Positions 43,695 to 51,447 of a stretch of DNA of 64,000 nucleotides are shown here, one piece after another. The stretch spans positions 243,279-307,278 of the forward strand of contig JAFEDK010000008.1 of the NCBI GenBank assembly GCA_018241665.1, read 5' to 3'. The notes below the pieces were generated by a model that was given only the letters and a program-made list of their open reading frames with translations, was not told the DNA's origin and made no database searches. The translations under genes and the position numbers were made by a program. This DNA is from Pseudomonadota bacterium. Its GTDB lineage: Bacteria > Pseudomonadota > Gammaproteobacteria > Burkholderiales > Rhodocyclaceae. Position 1 is the stretch's first letter, and each line of letters starts with the position of its first letter.

Positions 43695-44671
43695 GTGTTC
43701 TCCTTCGATCCATGCCCATAGCCGTAACCATAGCCATAACCGTACCCATAACCATAGCCATAGGAATCACTGCTAGCATGCTGGGTCTTGTTCAGCAGCA
43801 TCAGACGCACCGGGCAGGAGTCGATCGTCGCCAAGGCCTGCTTGACAGCCGCACGGGTGGTCTTGTTGGCTTCGACGACCATCACGATCTGACCCATGTG
43901 CGTCGCCAGAACCCGGGACTCCGTGGTGACGAGCAGGGGCGGTGAATCGAACACAATGATCCGGTCCGAGTAGCGCTCGGCCAATTCCGCAAGCAGATTG
44001 TTCATCGCATCACTGGCCAGCAATTCGGTAGCCCGGGGATGGGGCGTGCCCGCCGGCAGGAGACTCAACTTCTCGATGTTGGTCCTGAGCAGGACGTCAC
44101 CCAGTTCGACGTCCTTCGACGTCATGACATCCATCAGGCCCTTGCGCGGCGGCAGGCCCAGCACATTCAGCACGGACGGCCGAGAAACGTCGGCGTCGAT
44201 CAGCAGGACCGTGTGATCGAGCTCCATCGCCATGCTGATTGCCAGGTTGATCGAACTGAAGCTCTTTCCTTCGCCGGGAAGAGAACTCGTCACCATGATC
44301 AGATTGGCATTCTTGACCTCGGCCGCGCTCTTGCCTTGCACGTTGCGCAGGAGCGGACGCTTGATGATCCGGTATTCGTCACCGATCAGGGAGCGCGGCG
44401 CATTCGGGGTCACGATGCCCAAAGAGTTCAGGCGGTCCAGATCGATCTCGACGTAACGGTCGCTATTGGCGGGTGTGCTCATGGGAGCCGGTGACGGACT
44501 CGCCGGCTTCTGCGTTTCAACTGACGGGGCCGCCGCGACCGCCGGCGGCGGCACATCAGCAGCTGCTGCCTGTGCCGTCACGGCATCCTGCACTTCGGTC
44601 TGGGGCTCTGCGGCGGCACCGGCTTTCTGGAGTTGTTCAAGCCGCTCGACGGCTTTCTCGATGATGCTCAT
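43691..44671 (-). CDS. XrtA-associated tyrosine autokinase (BY-kinase)
   Basis: A 326-residue cytosolic BY-kinase (TIGR03018-like). An N-terminal helix (MSIIEKAVERLEQL) is followed by a Pro/Ala-rich linker. The kinase core has Walker A LPGEGKSFSS, Walker A' VLLIDADVSRPS and Walker B IIVFDSPPLL. The C-terminal tail is a run of eight Tyr-Gly pairs, then His-Gly, which is the likely autophosphorylation cluster. BY-kinases cycle with the chain-length protein to control polymer length and export. The gene lies nine bases after the chain-length gene, its expected partner. Confidence 0.93.
   Translation of the reverse strand: MSIIEKAVERLEQLQKAGAAAEPQTEVQDAVTAQAAAADVPPPAVAAAPSVETQKPASPSPAPMSTPANSDRYVEIDLDRLNSLGIVTPNAPRSLIGDEYRIIKRPLLRNVQGKSAAEVKNANLIMVTSSLPGEGKSFSSINLAISMAMELDHTVLLIDADVSRPSVLNVLGLPPRKGLMDVMTSKDVELGDVLLRTNIEKLSLLPAGTPHPRATELLASDAMNNLLAELAERYSDRIIVFDSPPLLVTTESRVLATHMGQIVMVVEANKTTRAAVKQALATIDSCPVRLMLLNKTQHASSDSYGYGYGYGYGYGYGYGHGSKENT
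43715..43762 (-). repeat. Hexamer-like repeat encoding eight Tyr-Gly pairs
   Basis: Eight imperfect six-base units of the form TAY-GGN encode the Tyr tail of the BY-kinase. The units differ in third positions, so copying errors are less likely than in a pure repeat. Confidence 0.85.
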
Positions 44672-44680
44672 GTTCTACCC

Positions 44681-46249
44681 TCAAGCCATCCTGACCAACA
44701 TTAACGAGACCGTCATCGCCGCAAAGAGGCCGACAAGCGTGGCCACGCCGATCAGAAAGGCGATTTTTCCGCGACGCTGCTTGTGCAGCCAATCGGCGTC
44801 AGCCAGCCGGCTCACCGAACCAAGGACGGCCAGGCCGGTTGTATCCCTCAAGGCGTGCGTATCCGCAAAGGTCGGACGAATCTGGCTCATCAGGAAGGCC
44901 ACCGCCGCACCAAGCAGGAGGGCAACGATGCCGCCCGCCGGCATCAGCAGCAAACGGTTCGGCGCCGTCGGCTTGCTGGGCACGGTCGGAGGATCGATCA
45001 GCCGGAAATCCGCCACACCGGACGTTGCCCCCATTTCGACCGCCATGGAGGCCGACTCACGACGGGCCACCAGCGCGTCGTAATTACGCTTGTTGATGTC
45101 GTAGTCGCGATTCAGTTGGGTCAGCTCCGTTTCGATCTGGGGCAGCATGCGCGACGATGATGCCAGGATCTTGACCCGGTTCTCATATTCCTCGACCCGC
45201 GCCTTCAGGGAAGCCACGTTCGCCTCTGACTCGGCCAGGGACATCTTCAGCTGCTGATAGACCGGGTTCGAATTGACGGACGTCGCGGCAGCAGTGGCGC
45301 CGCCAGCCGCAGCAGCTTTCCGCCGGGCCTGAACCTCCTTGGCCTTCTGGGCCTCCAGGGTCTCGATCATCTTCCGCGCGCCGACCACATCGGGGTGCTG
45401 ATCGGTGTACTTCTGCAGCAGCGTATCAAGGCTCTTCTTGAGCGTATCGATACGTCCATCCAGCTCGGGAACCGACACGGTAGCCAGCGCCGCACCTGAC
45501 GGATTTTCAGGCAGCAGGACCGGATCTTCCCCTGTGATCTGACGCTTCAGGGCGTCCCTGGAATTCTCCGCCTCCCTCAGGGCCAGGCGCGCCTGATTCA
45601 GCTGCTCGTTGGCCTCGTTCATCTTTGCGAAGTAGTCGCGCCCCCCGCCGATCGTGTTCATGTTGCGCAGCTTGTATTCCTTCAGGCGGTTCTCCGCCTC
45701 CTCGAGCTTCTGCTCATAGCTCTTGATCTGCTCATCGATGAACTTGCGGGCGGAGTCGGAGTCCTTGCGCTTGTCGCCAAGCCCCGACTCCACAAACATG
45801 GAAACCAGCGACTGCACCACGCGCTTGGCGCGCTCGGCATCGGTATCCGTATAGACCAGGGTGTAAAGGTTGTCGCGTCCCGCCACACGAATTTCCAGGG
45901 CCTTGGTGACCTTGGTAATCAGGACTTCCCGGTCCTCCTTGCTTTTCACGGCAAGATCGAGGTCGGCCATGCGGATCAGCTTCTCCACGTTTGGACGACT
46001 GATGAGCGTACGGCTCAGGATGCTGATCTGCTGATCGACGTTCGGCTGCACCGCCAGACCCGACATCAGCGGCTTGAGAATCGACTGCGTATCTACATAC
46101 ACCCGCGCCGACGACTCATAGCGGTCAGGCAACAAATACACCGTGGCGGCCGCAATCGGCCCAACGATCCACGCGACGGCCAGCCCCCACCAACGGTAGA
46201 GCCACATGCTACGCAGGACGATCGACAGCTGTCGAAGAATGTCTTCCAT
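44681..46249 (-). CDS. XrtA-associated polysaccharide chain-length protein (Wzz-like)
   Basis: A 522-residue inner-membrane protein of the Wzz/GNVR family (TIGR03007-like). The start ATG at 46249 gives MEDILRQLSIVLRSMWLYRW. A first membrane helix lies near residues 22-42, a long periplasmic coiled-coil region (residues 150-390) follows, and two C-terminal helices (LLLMPAGGIVALLLGAAVAF and IAFLIGVATLVGLFAAM) close it. GNVR-type proline-rich residues around VPSKPTAPN precede the second helix. It sets polymer length together with the BY-kinase encoded next. Confidence 0.92.
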   Translation of the reverse strand: MEDILRQLSIVLRSMWLYRWWGLAVAWIVGPIAAATVYLLPDRYESSARVYVDTQSILKPLMSGLAVQPNVDQQISILSRTLISRPNVEKLIRMADLDLAVKSKEDREVLITKVTKALEIRVAGRDNLYTLVYTDTDAERAKRVVQSLVSMFVESGLGDKRKDSDSARKFIDEQIKSYEQKLEEAENRLKEYKLRNMNTIGGGRDYFAKMNEANEQLNQARLALREAENSRDALKRQITGEDPVLLPENPSGAALATVSVPELDGRIDTLKKSLDTLLQKYTDQHPDVVGARKMIETLEAQKAKEVQARRKAAAAGGATAAATSVNSNPVYQQLKMSLAESEANVASLKARVEEYENRVKILASSSRMLPQIETELTQLNRDYDINKRNYDALVARRESASMAVEMGATSGVADFRLIDPPTVPSKPTAPNRLLLMPAGGIVALLLGAAVAFLMSQIRPTFADTHALRDTTGLAVLGSVSRLADADWLHKQRRGKIAFLIGVATLVGLFAAMTVSLMLVRMA

Positions 46250-46308
46250 CAGGAAATTCCGAAAACTGACCTCCCGGGCCATCCCGGGAGGTCACATCAA
46301 GAAACGGA

Positions 46309-46914
46309 TCAGAACCAGCTCTGGGGAATGATCAGCACATCACCCGGCTTCATTTCCACGTTGGCGGACACATCGCCACGCCTTACGAGGTCCTTGATTC
46401 GAACCGTGTATTGCTTGTTGCCTTCAGCGGTACGCAGCAGGGTCGCATGATTGCCGTCAGCAAAATCGGTGATGCCACCAACGGCAATCATCACGTCGAG
46501 CAGGGACATCTGCTGCCGATAGGGTAGCGTCTGCGGCCTGGCCGCCTCACCGAGTACTCGGATCTGTTCGGAGAAAGGACCCACGAAGCCGGTAACGATG
46601 ACCGTGACGACCGGATCGCGGATGTACTTGGCCAGCGCCTTCTCGATTTCCCGCGCCAGCGCCGTCGAATCCCGGCCGGCAGCCGGAAGGTCCTCGACCA
46701 GCGGGGTCGTGATCTTGCCATCAGGACGCACGGGTACCGACATGGACAACTCGGGGTTGCGCCACACGACGATATTGACCGAATCACCGGGGCCGATCAG
46801 ATAGTTGTAATCGCTATTCGTGACGGTTGCCGGAGCGGGCGGATAGGTTGTAGCGCAGCCCACCAGACCTGCGGCGACACATGCCAGCACACCCATCGTG
46901 AAAACACGTTTCAT
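46309..46914 (-). CDS. XrtA-associated polysaccharide export lipoprotein (Wza-like)
   Basis: A 201-residue lipoprotein (lipobox LVGC, Cys19) of the Poly_export family (TIGR03027-like). The export domain begins near YLIGPGDSVNIVVWRNPELS, and one SLBB-like unit follows (RVLGEAARPQTLPYRQQMSLLDVMIA, shown in part). It is shorter than Wza of E. coli, as usual for XrtA loci. It forms part of the outer-membrane exit path and is the first gene of the minus-strand exopolysaccharide run; the start codon is preceded by AAGTACC. Confidence 0.92.
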   Translation of the reverse strand: MKRVFTMGVLACVAAGLVGCATTYPPAPATVTNSDYNYLIGPGDSVNIVVWRNPELSMSVPVRPDGKITTPLVEDLPAAGRDSTALAREIEKALAKYIRDPVVTVIVTGFVGPFSEQIRVLGEAARPQTLPYRQQMSLLDVMIAVGGITDFADGNHATLLRTAEGNKQYTVRIKDLVRRGDVSANVEMKPGDVLIIPQSWF

Positions 46915-46927
46915 AAGGTACTTCCCC

Positions 46928-47122
46928 TCAATTCGGCCAACCCTCAGCCATCCAATGATAACGAGCCGATATTACGGCAGCCCACAAGGCCAACCCGGAG
47001 AAAAACATCACGCCATGGGAGAAAGGCCGCATGCCCGTGCCATTTTCCCCGTGGGCGATGCGTAGCTGCTCAAGCGCATGCCGATTGCACGACTGCTGCT
47101 CCTGCCGCCTCAAAAATACCAC
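46928..47122 (-). CDS. Possible small membrane protein, uncertain
   Basis: A 64-codon frame from a GTG inside the end of the DUF1302 gene, or 34 codons from an ATG at 47032. The C-terminal half (GVMFFSGLALWAAVISARYHW) would be one membrane helix. No family is recognised and no ribosome-binding site is clear. The 195-base gap it occupies could instead hold the promoter of the exopolysaccharide run. Treat as unproven. Confidence 0.25.
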   Translation of the reverse strand: MVFLRRQEQQSCNRHALEQLRIAHGENGTGMRPFSHGVMFFSGLALWAAVISARYHWMAEGWPN

Positions 47123-48405
47123 CGCGCCTCCGTATAGACGCGATCCTGCTGGTCATATCGACCAAACAGCCCTTCGGGCTTGCCTCCGAAGATGTCGGCG
47201 CCAAAGGTCATTTTCCAGCTCTTCGAGGCAGACCAGATCACCTTGGGTCGGAACATGTAGTCCGTGCGACTGAACATCGACACCAGCAAGGCCTCGGCCT
47301 CCCAGGCCTTGGTGATCTTGGTGTTCAGGAGAATGCTCCCGCCAGCCTCGGTACGCTCCAGGCCAGTGAAAGGGTCGTGATCCAGCATGCGACGGGCAAA
47401 ATACTGGAGATTCACCCGGCCATCCTTGAACGCGGGGATATCGACCCCCACGACGTAATCCACGGTGTTCTGCGCCACCAGCCCAAACTGCGCGGTCGGG
47501 TTGTAACTGGTGAACTTGCGGCCGCGGCTATGTACGACCTCACTCTTCAGCACGAAGTCGCCAAAATCCTTGGCCAGGGTTCCGCCCACCTGGCTGATTC
47601 GCTCATGGCGCGGCTCAAACTCGTTGGCACCCACCATGTAGAAGGTCTGAGCCACGTCCTCGCTGCGATAGTAGAAGCCCGACAGATCCCACCCCCCGAC
47701 CAGACGGGACAATCGCCCGCCCCAGTTGGTGTTACCAAGCGAGGAGTCCGGCTTGACCTCCCCCCGCACATTGGCACCCTTCGGCAAGGGATAGAACTCG
47801 GCGCCGGGCTTGCCGATCTTGTCGTAACTCGGCACCGGAATCCATACGAGTTCGGCGTGCGTATCGCCGAAATAATATTCAGCCCGGGCTGCCCACTGGG
47901 GAATCCGGAGTTGTTCGAAGTCAGGCAGATAGAAAGTGCGCAGGTCCCGCGCAGACACCACATCGGCGAAAAACAGTCCGACCATTTCCCCCCAGACGAT
48001 GTGCTGGCGGCCAATGCGGAAATCCACGTCCCCAGCGGAAAAGTCGACGAAGGTTTCCCTGAAACTGAACTCGTACTGCTGGTCCCGCCTGACCTGATCC
48101 GGATAGATGCCGGAATCGATCCCGAAGACAGCATCGGCGTCGGCCCGCCCGGAGATCTTCCACTTGAAGCCCGCTCCGCCCCCTTGGGCCGCCAATTCGG
48201 CACGTCCACGCGCCATCGACCAGTGCTCAGGCCTGGCGTAAGTCCGGGCCAGATCGAACTGCAGGTGGCCGCTCGTCTGGACAGACTGTGACCCCTCGAG
48301 ATCATCGTCCAGACCGAGATCCGCATCGGCGGCAAGCGCATGCCCACCTGCCAGCAGGCACGTCAAAGCCAACCCGAGGTTGCCGGGTTTCAACGTGAAT
48401 CTCAT
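47110..48405 (-). CDS. DUF1302-type outer-membrane protein
   Basis: A 431-residue protein with a signal peptide (ending HALA-AD, about residue 26) and a predicted beta-barrel. Segments FRIGRQHIVWGEMVGLFFADVVSARDL (shown in part) and FYLPDFEQLRIPQWAARAEYYFG carry the conserved core of DUF1302 and related porin-like proteins. The C-terminus ends in ARWYF, an outer-membrane assembly signal. The start ATG at 48405 follows GGGAAGG closely. It lies 32 bases after an ABC ATPase gene of the LolD/MacB type on the same strand, with a LolA-like gene divergent. A role in lipid or lipoprotein passage to the outer membrane is possible. Confidence 0.83.
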   Translation of the reverse strand: MRFTLKPGNLGLALTCLLAGGHALAADADLGLDDDLEGSQSVQTSGHLQFDLARTYARPEHWSMARGRAELAAQGGGAGFKWKISGRADADAVFGIDSGIYPDQVRRDQQYEFSFRETFVDFSAGDVDFRIGRQHIVWGEMVGLFFADVVSARDLRTFYLPDFEQLRIPQWAARAEYYFGDTHAELVWIPVPSYDKIGKPGAEFYPLPKGANVRGEVKPDSSLGNTNWGGRLSRLVGGWDLSGFYYRSEDVAQTFYMVGANEFEPRHERISQVGGTLAKDFGDFVLKSEVVHSRGRKFTSYNPTAQFGLVAQNTVDYVVGVDIPAFKDGRVNLQYFARRMLDHDPFTGLERTEAGGSILLNTKITKAWEAEALLVSMFSRTDYMFRPKVIWSASKSWKMTFGADIFGGKPEGLFGRYDQQDRVYTEARWYF

Positions 48406-48437
48406 CACCTTCCCCTCTTTTCTATTGTCTAAATGGA

Positions 48438-49184
48438 TCAAATATCGGGGTCGTCACCCGGCGTCCGACGATCCTGCACGAAGATCCACGCCCCGTCCCG
48501 CTTCAGGCCGAGAGCCGTGATCTTCCCGTCTTCCATGCGCACCAGGCGATCCGCACGGTTCATCACCCGCTTGTCGTGGGTGGAGAAGACGAAGGTCGTG
48601 CCCGAGTTCTGATTGATATCGCGCATCAGGTTGAGGATGCTCTCCCCGGTTCGCCGGTCGAGGTTGGCCGTGGGCTCGTCCGCCAGCACGACCCGTGAGT
48701 TCGTCACCAGCGCCCGGGCGATCGCCACGCGCTGGCGCTGGCCACCAGAGAGCTGGTTCGGGCGATGGCGGGCGTACTTGCCCAGGCCCACCATCGACAT
48801 GTAGTGAGCGACCCGGTCCTGCCGCTCTTCCTTTGAAATTTCCGGCATCTGCAGCAGGGGGTACTCGACGTTCTCTTCGGCAGACAGCACCGGCAACAAA
48901 TTAAAGGTCTGGAAAATAAAGCCGATGGTCCTAGCCCTGACCCCGGCCAGTTCGTCCGGAGTCTGGCCGGAGACATCCTTGCCCTCGATTTCCACCGTAC
49001 CCTTGCTTGGCGTATCGATGCATCCCATGATATTGAGAAGCGTCGACTTTCCGCTCCCTGAAGGACCGGCAATCGCCATGAACACACCAGGCTCAACCGT
49101 CAAGGACACCCCCTCAAGAGCTGTCACTTCCTGCTCACCGAGCTGATAAACCTTGCTTACGTTGTCAATACGAATAATTGGCAT
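48438..49184 (-). CDS. ABC transporter ATPase, LolD/MacB family
   Basis: A 248-residue ATPase. Walker A GPSGSGKST, signature LSGGQRQR and Walker B VVLADEPTANLD are intact, and the helical segment GFIFQTFNLLPVLSAEENV is typical of LolD/MacB ATPases working with FtsX-type permeases. Beyond the family end it has about 25 extra residues with KRDGAWIFVQDRRTPG. No permease gene is adjacent, unlike most such systems. The neighbours are a DUF1302 barrel downstream and a LolA-like protein on the other strand, so a link to envelope lipid or lipoprotein transport is plausible. Confidence 0.9.
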   Translation of the reverse strand: MPIIRIDNVSKVYQLGEQEVTALEGVSLTVEPGVFMAIAGPSGSGKSTLLNIMGCIDTPSKGTVEIEGKDVSGQTPDELAGVRARTIGFIFQTFNLLPVLSAEENVEYPLLQMPEISKEERQDRVAHYMSMVGLGKYARHRPNQLSGGQRQRVAIARALVTNSRVVLADEPTANLDRRTGESILNLMRDINQNSGTTFVFSTHDKRVMNRADRLVRMEDGKITALGLKRDGAWIFVQDRRTPGDDPDI

Positions 49185-49226
49185 CGGTGCGCGAGTCTAT
49201 GTTGTTTGCTTTTCAAGGATAACATT

Positions 49227-50012
49227 ATGAGCCTTAAATTTTCCCTTCCTCACATTCTGGCGCGCTGTGCAGCGCTCGCCCTTGCAGGCACAGCCCTCTG
49301 CGGCAGCGGAATATCCCATGCCGATGACGCGGAACTCGCCCGCAGCGTCGTCGCCAAGGCCGACGAAGTGCGCTTCCCCCGCGACGGCTTCCAGGTGGTC
49401 ATCGACATCAACTCGAGCACGCCCGGCGAGCAGGCAGAAGAGCGAAAGTACCGGATCCTCTCGAAAGGCAACGAGAACACCATCGTCCAGACACTGGAGC
49501 CGGCCAGCGACAAGGGCCAGGCCATGCTGATGCGCGGCCGCGACCTGTGGGTCTTCATGCCCAACGTCTCACAGCCTGTGCGGCTCTCCCTCGCCCAACG
49601 CCTGACCGGCCAGGTTGCCAACGGAGACTTGGCGCGCGCCAACTTCGCCGGCGACTACGAACCAAAGATCCTGCGCACGGAAACGATCGATGGGGAAAAG
49701 ATGTACGTGCTTGAACTCGCCGCCGTCGACCGGGGAGTCACGTATGCAAAGGTGCTGTACTGGGTACGCCAGTCGAACAACTGGCCCCACCGGGCGGAGT
49801 TCTACTCCCTGTCCGACCGCCTGCTGAAAGTCTGCAAGTACGAAAAATATCAGAGCCTTGGCGGCCGCGTACGCCCCACCCAACTGATCATGGAAGATGC
49901 ACTCAAGAAGGGCGAGGCCTCGGTACTGCGCTACTCCCAGATGACGCCCAAGGACTTGCCAGACCGGGTCTTCACCAAACAGTACATGGACAAGCTCAAC
50001 CGGGTGGACTGA
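49227..50012 (+). CDS. LolA-like outer-membrane lipoprotein-sorting protein
   Basis: A 261-residue periplasmic protein with a signal peptide (ending SHA-DDA, about residue 33). It belongs to the uncharacterised group annotated as outer-membrane lipoprotein-sorting proteins, with a LolA/LolB-like half-barrel. Features are FPRDGFQVVIDINSS, the segment GRDLWVFMPNVSQPVRLSLAQRL and KVLYWVRQSNNWPHRAEFYS (in part). It is divergent from the ATPase gene, with 42 bases between the start codons that must hold both promoters. It probably moves a lipid or lipoprotein across the periplasm; the cargo is unknown. Confidence 0.83.
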   Translation: MSLKFSLPHILARCAALALAGTALCGSGISHADDAELARSVVAKADEVRFPRDGFQVVIDINSSTPGEQAEERKYRILSKGNENTIVQTLEPASDKGQAMLMRGRDLWVFMPNVSQPVRLSLAQRLTGQVANGDLARANFAGDYEPKILRTETIDGEKMYVLELAAVDRGVTYAKVLYWVRQSNNWPHRAEFYSLSDRLLKVCKYEKYQSLGGRVRPTQLIMEDALKKGEASVLRYSQMTPKDLPDRVFTKQYMDKLNRVD

Positions 50013-50014
50013 AG

Positions 50015-50695
50015 TCAGGCGAGGTTCCCGGGCAATCCTGACGGATCGCCCGACAGGCTATCGAGCACCGCACCCACGACCGCCTCCAGCTTTTCCAGGG
50101 AAGGCGGTAGCGGTGCATCGAGATCCAGGCGCCGAAAGACGCCACCAACGCGGACATCGACACCCTCCCAGTCGATGCCGAGCAGTTCGACGCCAACCGG
50201 CGCGCGCGAGACCAGGCGCCTCAACAGCACCCGCTCATCCGCCCCGCCAAGACCACGCGGAAAGGCCTCGGCCTCGCTCCAGCCCATCTTCCCGAAACCG
50301 GCAATGAAACGGACCTTGAGGGGATCCAGACGGTAAAACCGGAAATCCCCAAACGCCAGAAAATCCTCGGACTCAGGGCTGTAACGCAGGAAACGCTCAC
50401 GCTCCGCCCCATCCAGCTCCACTGCAGTCATCCGTCCGAGCAAAGTCATGCGCGCTTGCTGCTGCGGTCCGCCGACCCCATCGGCGACGAGCAGGCTAAC
50501 CCGCGGATCAGCCTTCACGTTGCGCGTATGCTCGGCCAGATCGCTCAGCAGGAACAGCGGCCGGCACTCGTCATCCAGCACATAAGGCAACAGGGTTACG
50601 TAGGGAAACCCCGGCTCGGTGACCGAATGGGAACCGAGAGCCCCGCTGCTGCACTGACGTAGCAGACGGCGGGCCTCCCGGTAGCCGATCTTCAT
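50015..50695 (-). CDS. HugZ-like pyridoxamine-phosphate-oxidase-fold protein
   Basis: A 226-residue protein with an FMN-binding split barrel in the N-terminal half (GSHSVTEPGFPYVTLLPYVLD, FLLSDLAEHTRNVKADPRVSLLV in part), and a C-terminal DUF2470-like part (FIAGFGKMGWSEAEAF). HugZ members bind or break haem; others bind flavin. The FAGFG-type segment near residue 140 is found in the haem group. It starts two bases after the rlmB stop and shares the rnr-rlmB operon. No iron box is seen here. Confidence 0.78.
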   Translation of the reverse strand: MKIGYREARRLLRQCSSGALGSHSVTEPGFPYVTLLPYVLDDECRPLFLLSDLAEHTRNVKADPRVSLLVADGVGGPQQQARMTLLGRMTAVELDGAERERFLRYSPESEDFLAFGDFRFYRLDPLKVRFIAGFGKMGWSEAEAFPRGLGGADERVLLRRLVSRAPVGVELLGIDWEGVDVRVGGVFRRLDLDAPLPPSLEKLEAVVGAVLDSLSGDPSGLPGNLA

Positions 50696-50697
50696 GC

Positions 50698-51447
50698 TCA
50701 AGCCGCGCTGCGCTGGCGACGAGCCTCGAACAGGCAGAGGCCGCTGGCCACAGACACATTCAGGCTTTCGACGGTCCCGTACATCGGGATGCGCACGAGT
50801 TCGTCGCAGGTTTCGCGGGTCAGTCGTCGCAAACCATCCCCTTCGGCACCAAGAACCCAGGCAGTCGGCCCCTTCTGGTCTACGGTATAGATGGACTTCT
50901 CAGCCTCCCCGGCAGCCCCCAGCACCCACACGCCCGCCTCCTGCATTTCCCGCAGGGCCCGAGCCAGATTGGTGACCGTAATGTAGGGCACCGTGTCAGC
51001 AGCCCCGCTGGCCACCTTCACCGCGGTGGCATTGAGGCCGACCGCCTTGTCCTTGGGCGCAATGACTGCGTGCGCACCCGCTGCATCGGCAACCCGTAGG
51101 CAGGCCCCGAGATTATGGGGATCCTGGATGCCGTCGAGCACCAGCAGCAAGGCGGGTTCGGTCAGGCCATCGAGAACATCGGGCAGCTTGAGCTCCTTCC
51201 GACGGGAGTCGACACGGGCCACGACGCCCTGATGCCGGCGGGTTCCGACCATTTTGTCGAGACGCTCGCCTTCGGACGGAATGACCCGCGCCCCCAGTTG
51301 CTCGGCATGACGCAACAGATCCCGAGCCCGGGCGTCGTTGCGCTGCGCATCGGTATAGATTTCAAAGATACCTTCCGGGTCATGGCGGAGCTTGGCAAGC
51401 ACCGCATGGAAACCATAAATGAGGCGGGAATTGGACTGATCAGACAC
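50698..51447 (-). CDS. rlmB: 23S rRNA (guanosine-2'-O-)-methyltransferase RlmB
   Basis: A 249-residue SpoU-type methyltransferase that modifies G2251 in the peptidyl-transferase P-loop of 23S rRNA. The family motifs are LLVLDGIQDPHNLGACLR, VLGAEGDGLRR and IPMYGTVESLNVSVASGLCLFE (in part), including the knot. The start MSDQSNSRLIYGFHAV overlaps the rnr stop by eight bases, as in the common rnr-rlmB operon. Confidence 0.97.
   Translation of the reverse strand: MSDQSNSRLIYGFHAVLAKLRHDPEGIFEIYTDAQRNDARARDLLRHAEQLGARVIPSEGERLDKMVGTRRHQGVVARVDSRRKELKLPDVLDGLTEPALLLVLDGIQDPHNLGACLRVADAAGAHAVIAPKDKAVGLNATAVKVASGAADTVPYITVTNLARALREMQEAGVWVLGAAGEAEKSIYTVDQKGPTAWVLGAEGDGLRRLTRETCDELVRIPMYGTVESLNVSVASGLCLFEARRQRSAA

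Noticed and set aside
43715-43762. Short regular repeats as a possible CRISPR
   Set aside because: Six-base units inside a coding frame with no spacers; they encode Tyr-Gly pairs.
47028-47043. Near match to a sigma-54 promoter (TGGCACG on the minus strand)
   Set aside because: The GG and GC elements are one base too close, which normally abolishes sigma-54 use.
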